A stretch of 64,000 nucleotides of DNA from Arthonia radiata (Eukaryota > Ascomycota > Arthoniomycetes > Arthoniales > Arthoniaceae), in the NCBI GenBank assembly GCA_002989075.1, contig PSQN01000017.1, positions 434,001 to 498,000 of the forward strand, read 5' to 3'. How positions within the stretch are numbered: position 1 is the stretch's first letter; the number at the start of each line of letters is the position of its first letter. Made by a program: the position numbers and the translations under genes. Of this stretch, positions 33,020 through 44,665 are shown in pieces. The notes beneath the pieces were generated by a model. It was given only the letters and a program-made list of their open reading frames with translations, did not search any database and was not told where the DNA came from.

Positions 33020-35363
33020 TCATATGACTACCAAACCCATCACATCCAGCAGTGGCAACGGATCTCTATAATAGCCAAACTCATTACCTTGCTTCTCAGC
33101 GCGGGCAACCTCTTTCCAGAATTTGCCAATGCCCATGTTGCCGCGTAGCTCCTGCTCGAAGTTTGGCTCAAACATCTGCCACATTCGCAGGGACACCATC
33201 AATCGTATTATCCTCGCAAGCAGGCGAGGCGCTATCGGGAAGCTGTTGTGCCGCATCAGAGGGTTCCATGATGATTCGGCCTGACTCTGCAAGGCGTGCT
33301 GGAACCAGCGTACGTTGTGCTTCGCTGTTAGCCGCTCTAGTTCGAAGGCTACTGCGAGAACATCGCGAATAAGTTTTTGTTGCTGGGATGTGGACTTGTA
33401 ATAGCGCTTGATGAGCATCATGAACGCTGCGGACTCATGGCCATGCCAGCGCTCTTTGATATATTGCCAGTCGATGTTGTGTAGCGCAAATTCGTCGTCG
33501 TCTTCGACGACAGCGAAAAGCGGAGAGTGGCCCGCGGCCTGGTTCTTCCTCTCCCTTTCATTGACGGTTCGACGGATCCCAATTTCTATGCGTCGCGCTT
33601 TTTCTATCATCGTTGCGTGATGTTGTAGAAACGACTGGCTCAGCTTGAGAATACTTGCCTTCACTTCATGAACGAAGAAGATCGGATCTAGCAATTCGTT
33701 AAACGCGCTGCGAAGCTTTTTGAAGATATATCGAGCGGCAGGAGTCTCTCGAGAATACGGAACAACTGTCGGTTCAAGTGTCAGTACATCATAAGTCCAT
33801 GAAGCATTCACAAGTCCGTGCCGTTAATTCATTGCAGTTGTCTGTAGGCAGCGCCGGCTTGCTGGCGGCACAGAAAGAGGTAATGAGATAAAAGTGTGGA
33901 CGACTGTCCGCTTACCTTGATTGTAGCTCGAATCGCGCTTGAATAAAAGCTCCTGGCCGTCATCGTCATCGTCTAGATTGGAGTGACCAGCCAATTGACC
34001 AAACACCGGACCGGTAATCCGATGATTATGCACCGCATCTAGATATTCGCTGTTAAAATAGTTGGGCAACGGGCGGGCGTCGTCCACAAAATCGCGCAGT
34101 GTCTTGTTCGCTTCGACGTGTCGCTGATCGTTTGACTCATAATAGAGGCGCAGGTGAGCCATGGTGATGTCTTCATTGATATCGTGGATGTCGTCGTACA
34201 GCTGGAGCAGATCTTGACGGCTTACAAACCCATCGTCATCGAGATCTAAAGCCTTAAAGAAGTGGTGCTGCCACGCCGGAAAGGCTTTACGCCAGTTGAC
34301 TAAGATGGTGCCATGTACGAACTCCTCGAAAGAGATCAAGCCATCCTTGTCCGTGTCGAACAAAACGAAGAGTCGGTTGAGGGTAAGCGCACCGCGCCTT
34401 GTGACCGGCAAGAGATAGCGAAAGGCGGATCTGCTGATACCACAGCATATCGAATGCTTTACACGAGAACTTGGAAACATCTCGTCAGCCATGCAAGCAT
34501 ACTGTTGGTACAACCCCTTAAGTTCTGCCTCTTTCGGAAGCTCGTCGCAACTCAGACATGATAATGACTTGAGAACGTCTTGCAACACTTCGTTTGGCAC
34601 CTCTCGTGGCATCTTAGTCGGCATGCCTGGAAACCAGACTGGCTCAATCTTGCCAGGACCCCAAAAGCAAGGTACGCGGATCTTGTAGAAGATGTGAGAG
34701 CGAACATGCTCGCTTGTCGCTTCGCAGAGCTCACACAGGTCATAGTCTTCACAGTTCGCGCAGCGGTATCGTACCCCACGGATTGGTAAGATACCGCAAG
34801 AATCGCATGTGATGCCCCGATGAACAATGCCTTCCTCGATCTCCCGGTTCTGGGCGATGAACAGAGTCAGCTCTTTAAGCTTTGAGTCTGTGTGCTGATT
34901 CTCAGCAACTTGCTCCGCGTCCTCGTCCGGAATCGAGTGCTCTGTCTCATTATCGTCTTGATCAGTGGCAACAGCATCGATAGCGGTGTCCGCCGGCGTC
35001 TCAACAGGTGCTCCGTCACTGCCGAAGCCTGCGCCGGTAACTGCGGCCTCCATGGGTGGGCTAGCTCTCCGTGCGCGACGTATTGCGCCGGCTCTTTGCA
35101 AACCAACGCTTTTCTTCTCTTTGCCATAATCGGGTTTATGTTCATATAAGTATACTGAAAGCGCGTTGTCAGACTCATCGGTTCATGAAGTGACTACGCC
35201 AGGAGCAAGAGCTGCTGGACGAGCTCCAGTCAGGCAACGCCAGCGTTCGGGCGGCCATCACACAACGGGCGATTGACTTACCCGCTGCAATGATAGCTGC
35301 AAGGCTCGTAAAAGCTATCACAGTTAAGGTGGTCCCTCTAGGTGTCGCCAATGATTGGGACAT
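33020..35363 (-). CDS. Membrane-anchored ZZ zinc-finger and EF-hand protein
   Basis: Three exons, 35363-35282, 35154-33916 and 33765-33020, give 688 aa; the introns are 127 and 150 bp, longer than most here. Exon 1 plus the start of exon 2 form an N-terminal membrane anchor, about residues 11-31. A basic stretch and an acidic linker follow. A ZZ finger (about 139-180) has CDSCGILPIRGVRYRCANC and DYDLCELC. Two EF-hand loops are DTDKDGLISFEE (about 294-305) and DLDDDGFVSRQD (about 331-342), both with full Ca-binding residues. The C-terminal 250 residues are helical and conserved. Similar fungal proteins are known as 'EF hand and ZZ-type zinc finger domain protein'; their function is not known to me. 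An in-frame ATG at 35396 is an alternative start. Confidence 0.85.
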
Positions 35364-35728
35364 GATGATAAATGGATTGGCTTCATGCTGAAGCAACCAG
35401 AGTGGTCCGAGGTGTTAGTACGTCAGGCAGTCCAGGAAGTGGTTGGACTTCATGCAATCTGAGCCGTCCGTGACTGCCTGGTTGAAAATGAGATTTAAGT
35501 GATGCTTGACCTCTTAACAATAACAGCATGGTGTAGGCAAAGAGCCCTGTGTCGTCTCGAAAGCAGGCACAGGAGGGTTCCGGCGGCCTACCCTGCCTCA
35601 ATCGCACGCGTTAGGACGCGACTCCACAATGACGTTGGATCATCCCATTCGATCAAAACGCGGTGCCTGGGACGCAAACAGCTGATCATGCCCTTGGGTA
35701 AAGAGTCTCGCTATCTCGCACCACAGCA
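35364..35728. promoter_or_regulatory. Divergent promoter, ZZ/EF-hand gene / TBC gene
   Basis: 365 bp between start codons of two outward-facing genes. No specific motif assigned. Confidence 0.5.
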
Positions 35729-38700
35729 ATGGCGGCAGGCGAGCGCGAGCGCTCGCCAAAGTCGTCTCGGAAATCATCGAATTCTTCGAACTCGAAGGTG
35801 ACTAATGTCAAACCAGGCGCTCTCCGGACGAAGCCCCTTCCCCAGGATCTCAGACGACCGCGAACGCCGTCAGCGACAGAAGAGAGTAGCCTTACCTCAT
35901 TTCCATCTCTGTCTCCCTCACTAGCCAACTCGCCTATTAGTTCTCCTCACGCAACTCAGCGTTTTCATTCGTTGTCAATCCCTCTAGACGGAAATGAGGT
36001 TACACAGGAGATCGCCCAACGTGGCTCTATTGACCGCTTGTTCAAAGGCAGTTACGCGCAAGATGGCCGGTCTGCGCTCTTTGAAGACTCTCCAAACAAT
36101 GCCAGGCCTGTACCTGGTACACTCCATCTTCAAAATCAGAAGCATTTGGAGCATCTGATCAGAAGAGTTGGCGCTGTTCCCTTGATTAAGCAAATGGCAG
36201 AGGATGTCGCCCAGCGTGATGCGCAGATAACTTTGCTGCAGCGGCGTGCTGAGGAGCGTGAACGACTCTTGAGAAAGATGTTGAGGGAATGCGAAGTCTC
36301 TAATTTGAAGATCGAAAATCGTTTGCGGGAGCTCGCAGAGGAGCAGGCGATACAGGATCAGGCTCGCAAAGTGAGCGGCCAGTCACAGCCTGGTGGCAAC
36401 GACGCTCGGCTCGACACGAGCATAGATGAGCAGATATCAGAAGCATTTGGTGATATACTTGGAAGTGGGTCATCGAGAAGGGGCGAATCCGAGCTTCAGC
36501 ATGTGTCCAGAGTGCACGGGACGAGCTCGATAACGCCAGGTCGACGAGCTTCCGCGGAGCTGTCCCGTCAAACTACTGAGACTGTCCGTAAGAAAGGCAC
36601 TGGCAGAGGTTGGAAGAGCCTTTTCGGCGGTCAGAACTCCGACAAACCAGAGCAAAGTACCATTCGCACACCAATGCACAGAACCGCTTCAGCTCAGGAG
36701 CGCCTTCAAAGAATCCACACGGCAAGCCAGGCTGACCTCAAGAGGAGAGGGATGAGCGCTGATGTGTTCAAAGCCCCTACAACTGGGAGCAGCACCGCAT
36801 CGTCAAGGAAATCGTCGGTGCCTAACATCATGCCAGACAATGGCACGACTATCGCCAATGACATCAGCGATGTAGCTTCTACGAAATCGGGCAACTCCTT
36901 GACATCATGGGCAACGCGACTGGTTGCAGGCAGAACGCCGTCGATTGAGTCACGAAACCAATCTCAGGATAATACCGGACCTCCGGTCACTCCAACCGCC
37001 ACAAACGACTCGACAGCGTCGATCGCTAAGTCCAGGAAGCAGGTAGCTCCGGCCAATCGTGCACCTGATGAACCATCCACCGCGTCAAAGCCAAAAAGTG
37101 GAACTAACCTAAACACCGCCGTCAATCAAATCAGAAATGATGCTCGAAGTCCGATATCAACTTTGCTCTCTGGAAGCCCCGTTGAGCCCACCAACAACAC
37201 CAGCACTACGTTGGGCCCGATGGAGATGCATACCATTCTTCCGGATAGTAGCAGGCCTCCGACATTACTGCCTTACGAGAGTACAGGCGACTCGTCTGAA
37301 TATCTGACAGACCGCTATGGCTTCATTTACGACCAGCGTCGACGCGCGAGGCAGAACTTGCCATCCCCAGCAAAGGGCCACAGCAAGCGCGGAAGCCGAG
37401 TCGAGACTTTGGAAAACCACCGCCGCTCTTGGAACTCTTTGATCACGGGCGATGGTGACACAGCCAGCTTGATGAGCCAGAAGAGCAATGAGCTTGCCGA
37501 GACTTCGCAAACTTCGCCAATCACTGCTGATCCAAGTAGCGACGCTACCCAAGTACCGAAACGATGGCAAGATTACCTCAAGATTTCGGGCTTGTCGACG
37601 GAGCTTTTGTCCCATACACCGTACGTAGCACCGAGCACGGATGTGATCACAGCGGACGACCAAGCAGATGATTCTCAAAAGCCTCAGATCAAGGTATCCA
37701 GACATGGATCTATCGTTGCGCCGACCTCAAATCCTGAGCCGGCGCCATCTCAAGTCATGTCAGGTGACGCCGAGTTTGCTCAGTCCACTGATGCAGCGAG
37801 CAGCTCCAATGCTGTTGCGATAGATGTGCAATCAGCAGACCCAGTGAAAGCCCTGCTTGATCAATTGACCGACATACACGATGCGTCACAACGCGAGAAA
37901 GAGTCGCGGTGGAACGACTTCCTTCGCAAAGTTAGCGCGGACCGACGCCGTCAAGGTGAAGCATACAGCAACGAGCGTCGATCGAAGAACGTGACGGTCT
38001 TGCCTGAGGCGTCATTAATGGACGGAGAGATCATAGGTATCACCAGTCTCGGTAATGAAGGAAAGGCAGGTCGAGCGAAGTGGCTAGATTTTAAAAATTT
38101 GCTGCTGGGCGGTATCCCACTTTCGCTGAGACCGAAGGTATGGGCAGAATGTTCTGGCGCTTTGTCATCTCGTGTGCCTGGCTACTATGACGAGATGACC
38201 CGGAGTCAGTCGAAAGACGAGGTCATTGTTCAGCAAATAGCGATGGACATCCCCAGAACGCTTACCGACAACATATACTTTCGAAAAGGCGAAGGGATGG
38301 CTAAGCTGTCTGAGGTGCTGCTTGCTTACTCACAGCGCAACCCCGAGGTTGGCTACTGTCAAGGGATGAATCTGATCACTGCCAATCTTCTGCTTATCAT
38401 GCCGACCGCCGAGGACGCCTTTTGGATGCTGGCAACTTTGGTCGAGAAGATTCTGCCAGACAAGTATTACGATCACAGCTTGCTCACGAGTCGTGCGGAT
38501 CAAGCTGTTCTTCGACAATACGTCAGTACGGTGCTCCCGAATCTTTCCACTCATCTGGAGAATCTCAGCATTGACCTCGAGGCGTTGACTTTCCAGTGGT
38601 TCCTCTCCGTCTTCACAGACTGCCTTTCGGCGGAAGCACTCTTTCGCGTGTGGGATGTGATGCTATGTACGCCTGCTGATGCCGGAGGAGGCGCCACATT

Positions 38701-39160
38701 CCTTTTCCAGTTAGCACTTGCTCTGCTCAAGCTGAACGAGAAGCAATTGCTAGCATGCGAGAGCCCGGCGGAGGTGTACGCATACATCAACCGTAAGATG
38801 ACTGACCATGCGATTAGTATTGATGGCTTGATTCGGGCCAGCGAGGCTTTGCGAAAAGTGGTGAAGCGGGAAGAAGTCGAGAAAAGGAGGGAGGCAGTGG
38901 TCAAAGCAGACTTGGAATTGACCCGGCAGCGCGATGCGGTGCGAAAGGGAAAAGCCAGGGCAAGCGCCGTCGCAATAACGCAAGAGGAAGCGAGCAGCGA
39001 CAATGCTCAGGACGTTCAGCCATTGGGAAATAGTGCAGGTGCCGTGAGCAAGACCTCACCGCTCGAGCCAGCCATTATACAGGAGGAGGATGAATATTTC
39101 GGCGAATTAGATCAGGTCACGCCCATGCCAGTTGAGGAGGAGATGCAGTGGCGAGCATAG
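35729..39160 (+). CDS. TBC-domain Rab GTPase-activating protein
   Basis: Single exon, 1143 aa, ATG at 35729. The N-terminal 690 residues are mostly disordered and Ser/Thr-rich, with one coiled coil at about 130-205 (DAQITLLQRRAEERERLLRK). The TBC domain spans about 785-1010: LLLGGIPLSLRPKVWAECSG at its start; the catalytic arginine finger near residue 843 in MDIPRTLTDN; the glutamine finger near 878 in VGYCQGMNLI; then ALTFQWFLSVFTDCL and ALFRVWDVML. A charged helix follows (EEVEKRREAVVKADLELTRQ). TBC proteins speed GTP hydrolysis by Rab GTPases and so end membrane-traffic signals. Both dual fingers are present, so activity is expected. It resembles the Gyp/Msb3 group, but the exact orthologue and Rab partner are unresolved. 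Confidence 0.9.
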   Translation: MAAGERERSPKSSRKSSNSSNSKVTNVKPGALRTKPLPQDLRRPRTPSATEESSLTSFPSLSPSLANSPISSPHATQRFHSLSIPLDGNEVTQEIAQRGSIDRLFKGSYAQDGRSALFEDSPNNARPVPGTLHLQNQKHLEHLIRRVGAVPLIKQMAEDVAQRDAQITLLQRRAEERERLLRKMLRECEVSNLKIENRLRELAEEQAIQDQARKVSGQSQPGGNDARLDTSIDEQISEAFGDILGSGSSRRGESELQHVSRVHGTSSITPGRRASAELSRQTTETVRKKGTGRGWKSLFGGQNSDKPEQSTIRTPMHRTASAQERLQRIHTASQADLKRRGMSADVFKAPTTGSSTASSRKSSVPNIMPDNGTTIANDISDVASTKSGNSLTSWATRLVAGRTPSIESRNQSQDNTGPPVTPTATNDSTASIAKSRKQVAPANRAPDEPSTASKPKSGTNLNTAVNQIRNDARSPISTLLSGSPVEPTNNTSTTLGPMEMHTILPDSSRPPTLLPYESTGDSSEYLTDRYGFIYDQRRRARQNLPSPAKGHSKRGSRVETLENHRRSWNSLITGDGDTASLMSQKSNELAETSQTSPITADPSSDATQVPKRWQDYLKISGLSTELLSHTPYVAPSTDVITADDQADDSQKPQIKVSRHGSIVAPTSNPEPAPSQVMSGDAEFAQSTDAASSSNAVAIDVQSADPVKALLDQLTDIHDASQREKESRWNDFLRKVSADRRRQGEAYSNERRSKNVTVLPEASLMDGEIIGITSLGNEGKAGRAKWLDFKNLLLGGIPLSLRPKVWAECSGALSSRVPGYYDEMTRSQSKDEVIVQQIAMDIPRTLTDNIYFRKGEGMAKLSEVLLAYSQRNPEVGYCQGMNLITANLLLIMPTAEDAFWMLATLVEKILPDKYYDHSLLTSRADQAVLRQYVSTVLPNLSTHLENLSIDLEALTFQWFLSVFTDCLSAEALFRVWDVMLCTPADAGGGATFLFQLALALLKLNEKQLLACESPAEVYAYINRKMTDHAISIDGLIRASEALRKVVKREEVEKRREAVVKADLELTRQRDAVRKGKARASAVAITQEEASSDNAQDVQPLGNSAGAVSKTSPLEPAIIQEEDEYFGELDQVTPMPVEEEMQWRA

Positions 39161-39649
39161 GGCTATGGATTCACGAATGGACACGAAGACACGACCGCAT
39201 TTGGCATTTGGATTGGCGTTGTGGCATGGAAAAGTCACGGAATATCCAAGCGTCTTGGCTTAGCAAGCAGATAGATATCGTCAGACTCAGACTGATGCTG
39301 ATGCAAACTGTGTGCATAAGGCAAGCAGAAGGTCACCAGGATCTTTTTTTTATTCGTCGTGTGCTCGACGTGATTTTCACATGCGTGTCCTCGCGAGCTT
39401 CTCCTGCCACTTCAGTGACGTGCGTTCTTTTCTATATACACACCTTTCCACCTTCACTGGAAGTAATTCAAACCTCTTTTGCTGTCCCAAACCTTGCGCT
39501 GTTGCTCTGCTAAGTCTCAATGCACCGACTGTGCAGACGCTACATCTTCGAATCCTTCCGAGTGCCGTGACAGTTGTCACTTACGCAACAAAAGCTCATC
39601 ACCACCATTCGTTCAGACGCGCGCCTGCAATCTAAGCTCCAAGGCCGCA
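39161..39649. other. Intergenic, TBC gene to ATG18
   Basis: 489 bp with the TBC 3' region and the ATG18 5' leader. The last 200 bases are pyrimidine-rich, as expected of a fungal leader or promoter. Confidence 0.4.
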
Positions 39650-41242
39650 ATGGCTCTCAATTACGTTACGTTCAACCAAGATTATAGCAACGTAGCTGTT
39701 GGTAGGAGCTTCACGCGCCATCCTCCAGTGGGCATGTCATGGCTGAACCATCGCGCAGGCACATCCAATGGCTTCCGAATCTTCTATACCGATCCCTTCG
39801 CGAAGCGACACGAGACTACGAGGGGAGACATTACGCTGCTGGAGATGCTCTTCTCAACCTCACTGGTGGCTTCAGTTTTGAGTCCTAGGCGACTTGTGAT
39901 CACCAATACTCAAGTGAGCAACAACAACCTTCCCAAGAGTCAAGACGACCTCCCAATGAGCTTCCACTATGCCAATAAGAGACCGTTTGGGGTACAAGAG
40001 AATAGTGGCTGACTGGCACGATTGAACAGAGAGGCACGACCATCTGCGAACTCACATTTCCCACCACCATCCTGACCGTGCGACTCAATCGCAAGCGCCT
40101 AGTTGTTGTGCTAGAAGATCAGATGTATCTTTACGACATCAGCAACATGAAGCTGGTGCACACGATCGACACCTCACCAAATCCGCACGGTACGCGGCAC
40201 GTCCCAGATCTTGCTACAAGGCACAATAGCAAGTATAAGGTCGATAAACATGCACTGACGGGCTATAGGTATCTGTGCACTCAGCCCAACATCGGCACCC
40301 ACATACCTTGCGTACCCTCTTCCGCAACCAACTCCACACAGTCCGTACGCTCCGCCGCCTTCACATGTACCTCCAACATCCCCAGCCCATCAGAATCAAC
40401 CACACAATCCTCCCGGCCATGTCCTCATTTTCGACGCCATCGATCTCGAGCCTCTAACAGTAATCGAGGCACATCTATCGCCCCTATCGTTTATGGCCTT
40501 TGATCCTTCCGGTAGCAGGCTTGCCACGGCCTCCGATAAAGGTACCATCATTCGAGTCTTCAGTGTACCAGATGGCCGCAAGCTCGCACAATTCCGGCGC
40601 GGATCAATGCCGACGCGGATTTTCAGCATGGCGTTCAATGCAACCGGCACACTGCTTGCGGTCAGTTCGGCGTCTGAGACAGTGCATATATTCAAAATCT
40701 CGGATGGGGAGAAGTCCGCGTCACCCATGCGCCGGACCAGCAGCGGACCAAGCTCACCGACATCAGAACGGCATGTGCGGTCTCGCAGTACGAGCAGTCT
40801 AGGTGCTACCAGCGAGGGCGATGACGACGCGCTTGCTACCGGGGACTCCACGGATGCTGCTGGGACTGATGTGACTAATCGGGAGGCAGCAGGCGGGTTC
40901 GCTGGATATTTACGGAGGACATCACAGACCGCAGCGAAGTCGTTTGCTGGTCTTGCGGCAGGCTACTTACCGAACAGTGTCAATCAAATGCTAGAGCCAG
41001 CCAGGGACTTTGCGTGGTTCAAAGTCCCGCGGGCACCGGCAGGTCCAGGTGTAAGTACAGGGGACGTGAGCCGTGGGGGAGCCACTGGCAGTCTGAAGAG
41101 CATCGTGGCGATAAGCCGAAACGCGCCAGAGGTGATGGTGGTGACAAGTGAAGGGCAATTCCTCGTCTTTGGGATTGATCTCGAGAAAGGAGGTGAAGGT
41201 GTGCTGAAGGATGCGAAATGGGTGGTGGACTCGCACCCTTGA
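39650..41242 (+). CDS. ATG18: Autophagy-related PROPPIN Atg18
   Basis: Four exons, 39650-39701, 39759-39913, 40030-40189 and 40269-41242, giving 446 aa. Every junction keeps frame: [37 protein letters not shown], and NPHG|ICALSP. The beta-propeller carries [14 protein letters not shown] and [18 protein letters not shown]. The lipid-binding FRRG motif (F231-G234 in [17 protein letters not shown]) binds PI3P and PI(3,5)P2. A long disordered insert, rich in Ser and Thr, lies in the propeller after residue 275. Known role: Atg2-Atg18 recruitment to the phagophore and vacuole shape control. The final residues ([14 protein letters not shown]) differ from the LVKQYSLLD-like end I expect, so a missed 3' intron is possible. 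It is followed at 650 bp by CAC2 on the same strand. Confidence 0.92.
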
Positions 41243-41894
41243 ACAAATTATGGAGGTTGATGAGGTACTCGATGGTGACGGTCCGATTACATTACTGTCT
41301 GTTCTTCTAGCGCAGGCGTCCGCGGTATCACACATGATGGATATACTCGACTCAATCAAGAGAGCGGTTTGCTTGGGTAGTACCCTCGACTTGTGCTTGC
41401 CTTCGGGTATCCTAGCCTGCTCAGATTTTGACTTCGTGACGATAGGTTTGCTTGCTTCAGCGACGGCGTTTGCTCGAGAACGGGAAGGCTACAAAGGTTG
41501 AGAGGGAGCATGCATGCAGGAACCCTTGAGTCTCGACGCGGTCGTCGAGCGTGTGCGTCCTCTGTCATTCCCTTTTGCTGTTCCAATGGCTTTCTCGAGG
41601 CATATGACGCGTCGGTAGCAAAGCACCGCGTCGCGTTTCAGGCAAGGAGCGGAAGTTTGACGCGGTTGAAGGGGGTTGGGGTGATGGAAAGGGAGCGGAC
41701 TTGGCATGGTGAGACCCCTCCATCGCGATCTCCCTGCCTCTCACCGCGGATCTCTTCCGTGCATCACCTGTCCCTTTCAATTGCCCAGCTCACCCAGTCT
41801 TTCCTCGATCGCTCTAAACACATCCCAACGACTGTGTCAACTTTGCTGAACACTGTGCTAATCTCTGTAATGCCATACAGTCCGTCTACTCAAG
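41243..41894. other. Intergenic, ATG18 to CAC2
   Basis: 652 bp. A frame at 41211-41501 continues past the ATG18 stop but shows no Atg18-like residues. The last 200 bases are pyrimidine-rich promoter or leader sequence. Confidence 0.4.
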
Positions 41895-44288
41895 ATGAAA
41901 GCCGCTCCTCTTCTCGTGGCTTGGCACAACGATAGCGCTCCCATCTACTCCGTTCAGTTCGAACCAAATGGCAAGGGAAGACTAGCTACAGCTGGAGGCG
42001 ACAACAATGTTCGAGTACGTGCCAGAAGTTTCATTCATTCGAGGCTGCCGCTAACATGAGCAGCTTTGGAAGCTCAATGGCTCCGGCGAAGACAGAGAAG
42101 TAACATATCTGTCGACCTTAGTACGGCATACGCAGGCCGTGAACGTCGTAAGATGGTGCCCACGTGGTATGTGGTACTCAGTGCTTCAATCAGGCCCCAA
42201 GCTGACCTATCACAGGGGAGATGCTCGCCAGCGCAGGAGACGACGGCAATGTTCTGCTATGGGCTCCATCTGACCATCATGGCTCCACTGCCATGGGAGA
42301 CGAGGCTCCCGACGACAAGGAAACGTGGACTGTCAAGCGAATGTGCCGGTCAACATCTGGAGCAGAGATATACGACCTAGCATGGTCTCCAGACGGAGCG
42401 TTCTTCGTAACGGGAAGCATGGACAACGTGGCTCGAATATTTTGTGCCGATACAGGTAAGCCCTCCGCCGGAAGATGCGACAGGGCAGGCATACTGATAT
42501 CTCATAGGCAGCATCGTCAGGCAAATTGCCGAACACCATCACTACGTGCAAGGCGTTGCGTGGGATCCTCTCAACGAATTTCTGGCGACCCAATCCTCTG
42601 ATCGATCCGTTCACGTCTACGCTTTGAAGACCAATGATGGGCAATTCTCCCTCTCGCAACATGGTCGGATATCAAAGATGGACCTACCAGCACGACGCAG
42701 GACATCCAACAGCCCAGCACCACCCGAGTTTGGACACAGTAGAGCTCGTTCAGCTTCAAACACTTCAAACCGCGCTCCCTCACCTGCGCCATCTGCTCCG
42801 GGGACTCCACACTCATTGGCGCTTCCAATGAACCCTCCAGCAAGCGTTTCACGAAGTAGAAGGTCGTCAATTGGAAACGCGTCGCCGGCCCCGCGGAGGT
42901 CAGCCTCTCCTGCGCCTTCAATGCCTCTGCCAGCTGTCATGCCATCAGCTTCTCCAAATCCATACGTCAATATCAGTATGAAGAACGCGAATATATACCA
43001 CAACGAGACCCTCACTTCCTTCTTCAGGCGACTCACTTTCGCGCCGGACGGGAGTCTGTTGTTCACACCAGCAGGCCAATACAAGACCTCGAAAGCAACT
43101 GCAGAAGACCCCAAAGCTGCTGACGAGGTCTCTAACACAGTCTACATCTATAGCAGAGCAGGTTTGAACAAGCCGCCCGTTGCTCATCTGCCCAATCACA
43201 AGAAGCCCTCCATCGCCGTCAAGTGTTCTCCCGTTGTCTATAATCATCGCTTGCCTGCTCCCACCAAGAACATCATCCTCGACACATCCAGCAAAGACGA
43301 AGACATCACGCCTCTTCCTGAACCGGCTCATCCTCACAAGACCCCAACATCGGCGCCTACACCAGATGTTTCCAAACCCCTACCAGAAGTCGCACCAACA
43401 ACGGCCAACCCATCCTCGCCCGATTCCGCAACCCCGTCAGGTCCCAAACCAGCCTTCGCCCTCCCCTACCGTGTCATATATGCTGTTGCTACTCAAGATA
43501 CCGTCTATGTCTTTGACACGCAGCAGACCGCCCCATTATGCGTTGTCTCGAACCTGCACTATGCGACCTTCACTGACCTCTCCTGGTCACCCGACGGCGA
43601 TACCCTTCTCATGTCATCCTCAGACGGGTTCGCCTCTACACTCACCTTCTCTCCCGGCGAGCTCGGTACGAAGTACCATGGCTCGCTTCAAACACGCGTT
43701 GCGCAACCCATCTCACTCAACACAGCCGCCTCTAACTCTCTCGCGCCCTCACCCATCCCAACACCCACTGGTGTAGCTCGATCACCCGGCCTGCCTGTTC
43801 CGCATCCTTCTGCACCGCCGAAGCACTCCATCGCCACAGCATTTGCCGCCTCACCTTCGCCGGCCGCAGCCCGCCCTGCAAGCCCGACACGAAGCAATTC
43901 CGCCAGCTCCATCGCGACACAGTCATCGTTCCCACAAACGCCGGCTAGCTACCCAGGTCTCGCCAACCCTGTACCAACGTATGGCAAGGTGCCCAGTGTT
44001 GCAGCCGCGGGTAGCTCAATGCCTGGTATGACTAGCCCGACGCCACCCATGACGCCCTTGCCGGGATCGGAAAGCCAGAGTACGACAATGAGCGGGACGG
44101 GTGGGTTTGCGGTGCCCGCAGCGAAGGAGAGCGGGGAGGGTTTAGGCAAGAGGGGCAGTGATAGTATTGAGGCATCAGGGAAGAAAGAGAGTGCAAATGA
44201 GAGCGAAAGAGAACGAGAGGGATTGAAGAGCAAGAAGAGAAGAATTGCGCCTACTCTGGTCGGTGCTGGCGATCACCGGCCCACGTGA
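41895..44288 (+). CDS. CAC2: Chromatin assembly factor 1 subunit B (Cac2/p60)
   Basis: Four exons, 41895-42014, 42064-42166, 42216-42455 and 42508-44288, with introns of 49, 49 and 52 bp, giving 747 aa. The WD40 N-terminal half starts MKAAPLLVAWHNDSAPIYSV and includes RLATAGGDNNVR|LWKLN, LASAGDDGNVLLW, IYDLAWSPDGAFFVTGSMDN and VQGVAWDPLNEFLATQSSDR, all typical of CAF-1 p60/Cac2. A later blade is YATFTDLSWSPDGDTLLMSS. A Ser/Pro-rich disordered insert follows the first blades, and a long low-complexity tail ends in a basic KSKKRRIAPTLV, a B-domain or NLS-like end. CAF-1 deposits H3-H4 on newly replicated DNA together with PCNA. Orthology is clear from the first 300 residues. Confidence 0.93.
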
Positions 44289-44665
44289 GGATAAGTGTTG
44301 GTTTACACGAGTGAGTAAAGTGCGGACATGCTCTTGACGGCTGAGTGGGATATCCTGCGTACAGCGAAGGCGTTCCTGAGAAAAAGCGGGCAAATCAAAT
44401 GGCGTTTACGTGCTAAAGGCGAAAGGTAAACGGGCGGTTCAATATGCAGGCTGTCCTCGTGGATCTGAACTTTGTATACCCAGCAGCAGTAATGAACTTG
44501 CTTTTTCAATCCACGTCATGATTCTTCTGCATGGGATAGTTTGTCGCCGCTTCACTGGTTCGTTCTGTCCGTGAAAAGGTCGACTATGATGTGAGTTGCG
44601 ATCGCGTCCTCTTCTCCAAATGCCACCTCTACACCCTGCATCTCACGCTCTCCCCGGCGGAGATC
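44289..44665. other. Intergenic, convergent 3' regions
   Basis: 377 bp between converging gene ends. Nothing else recognised. Confidence 0.4.
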
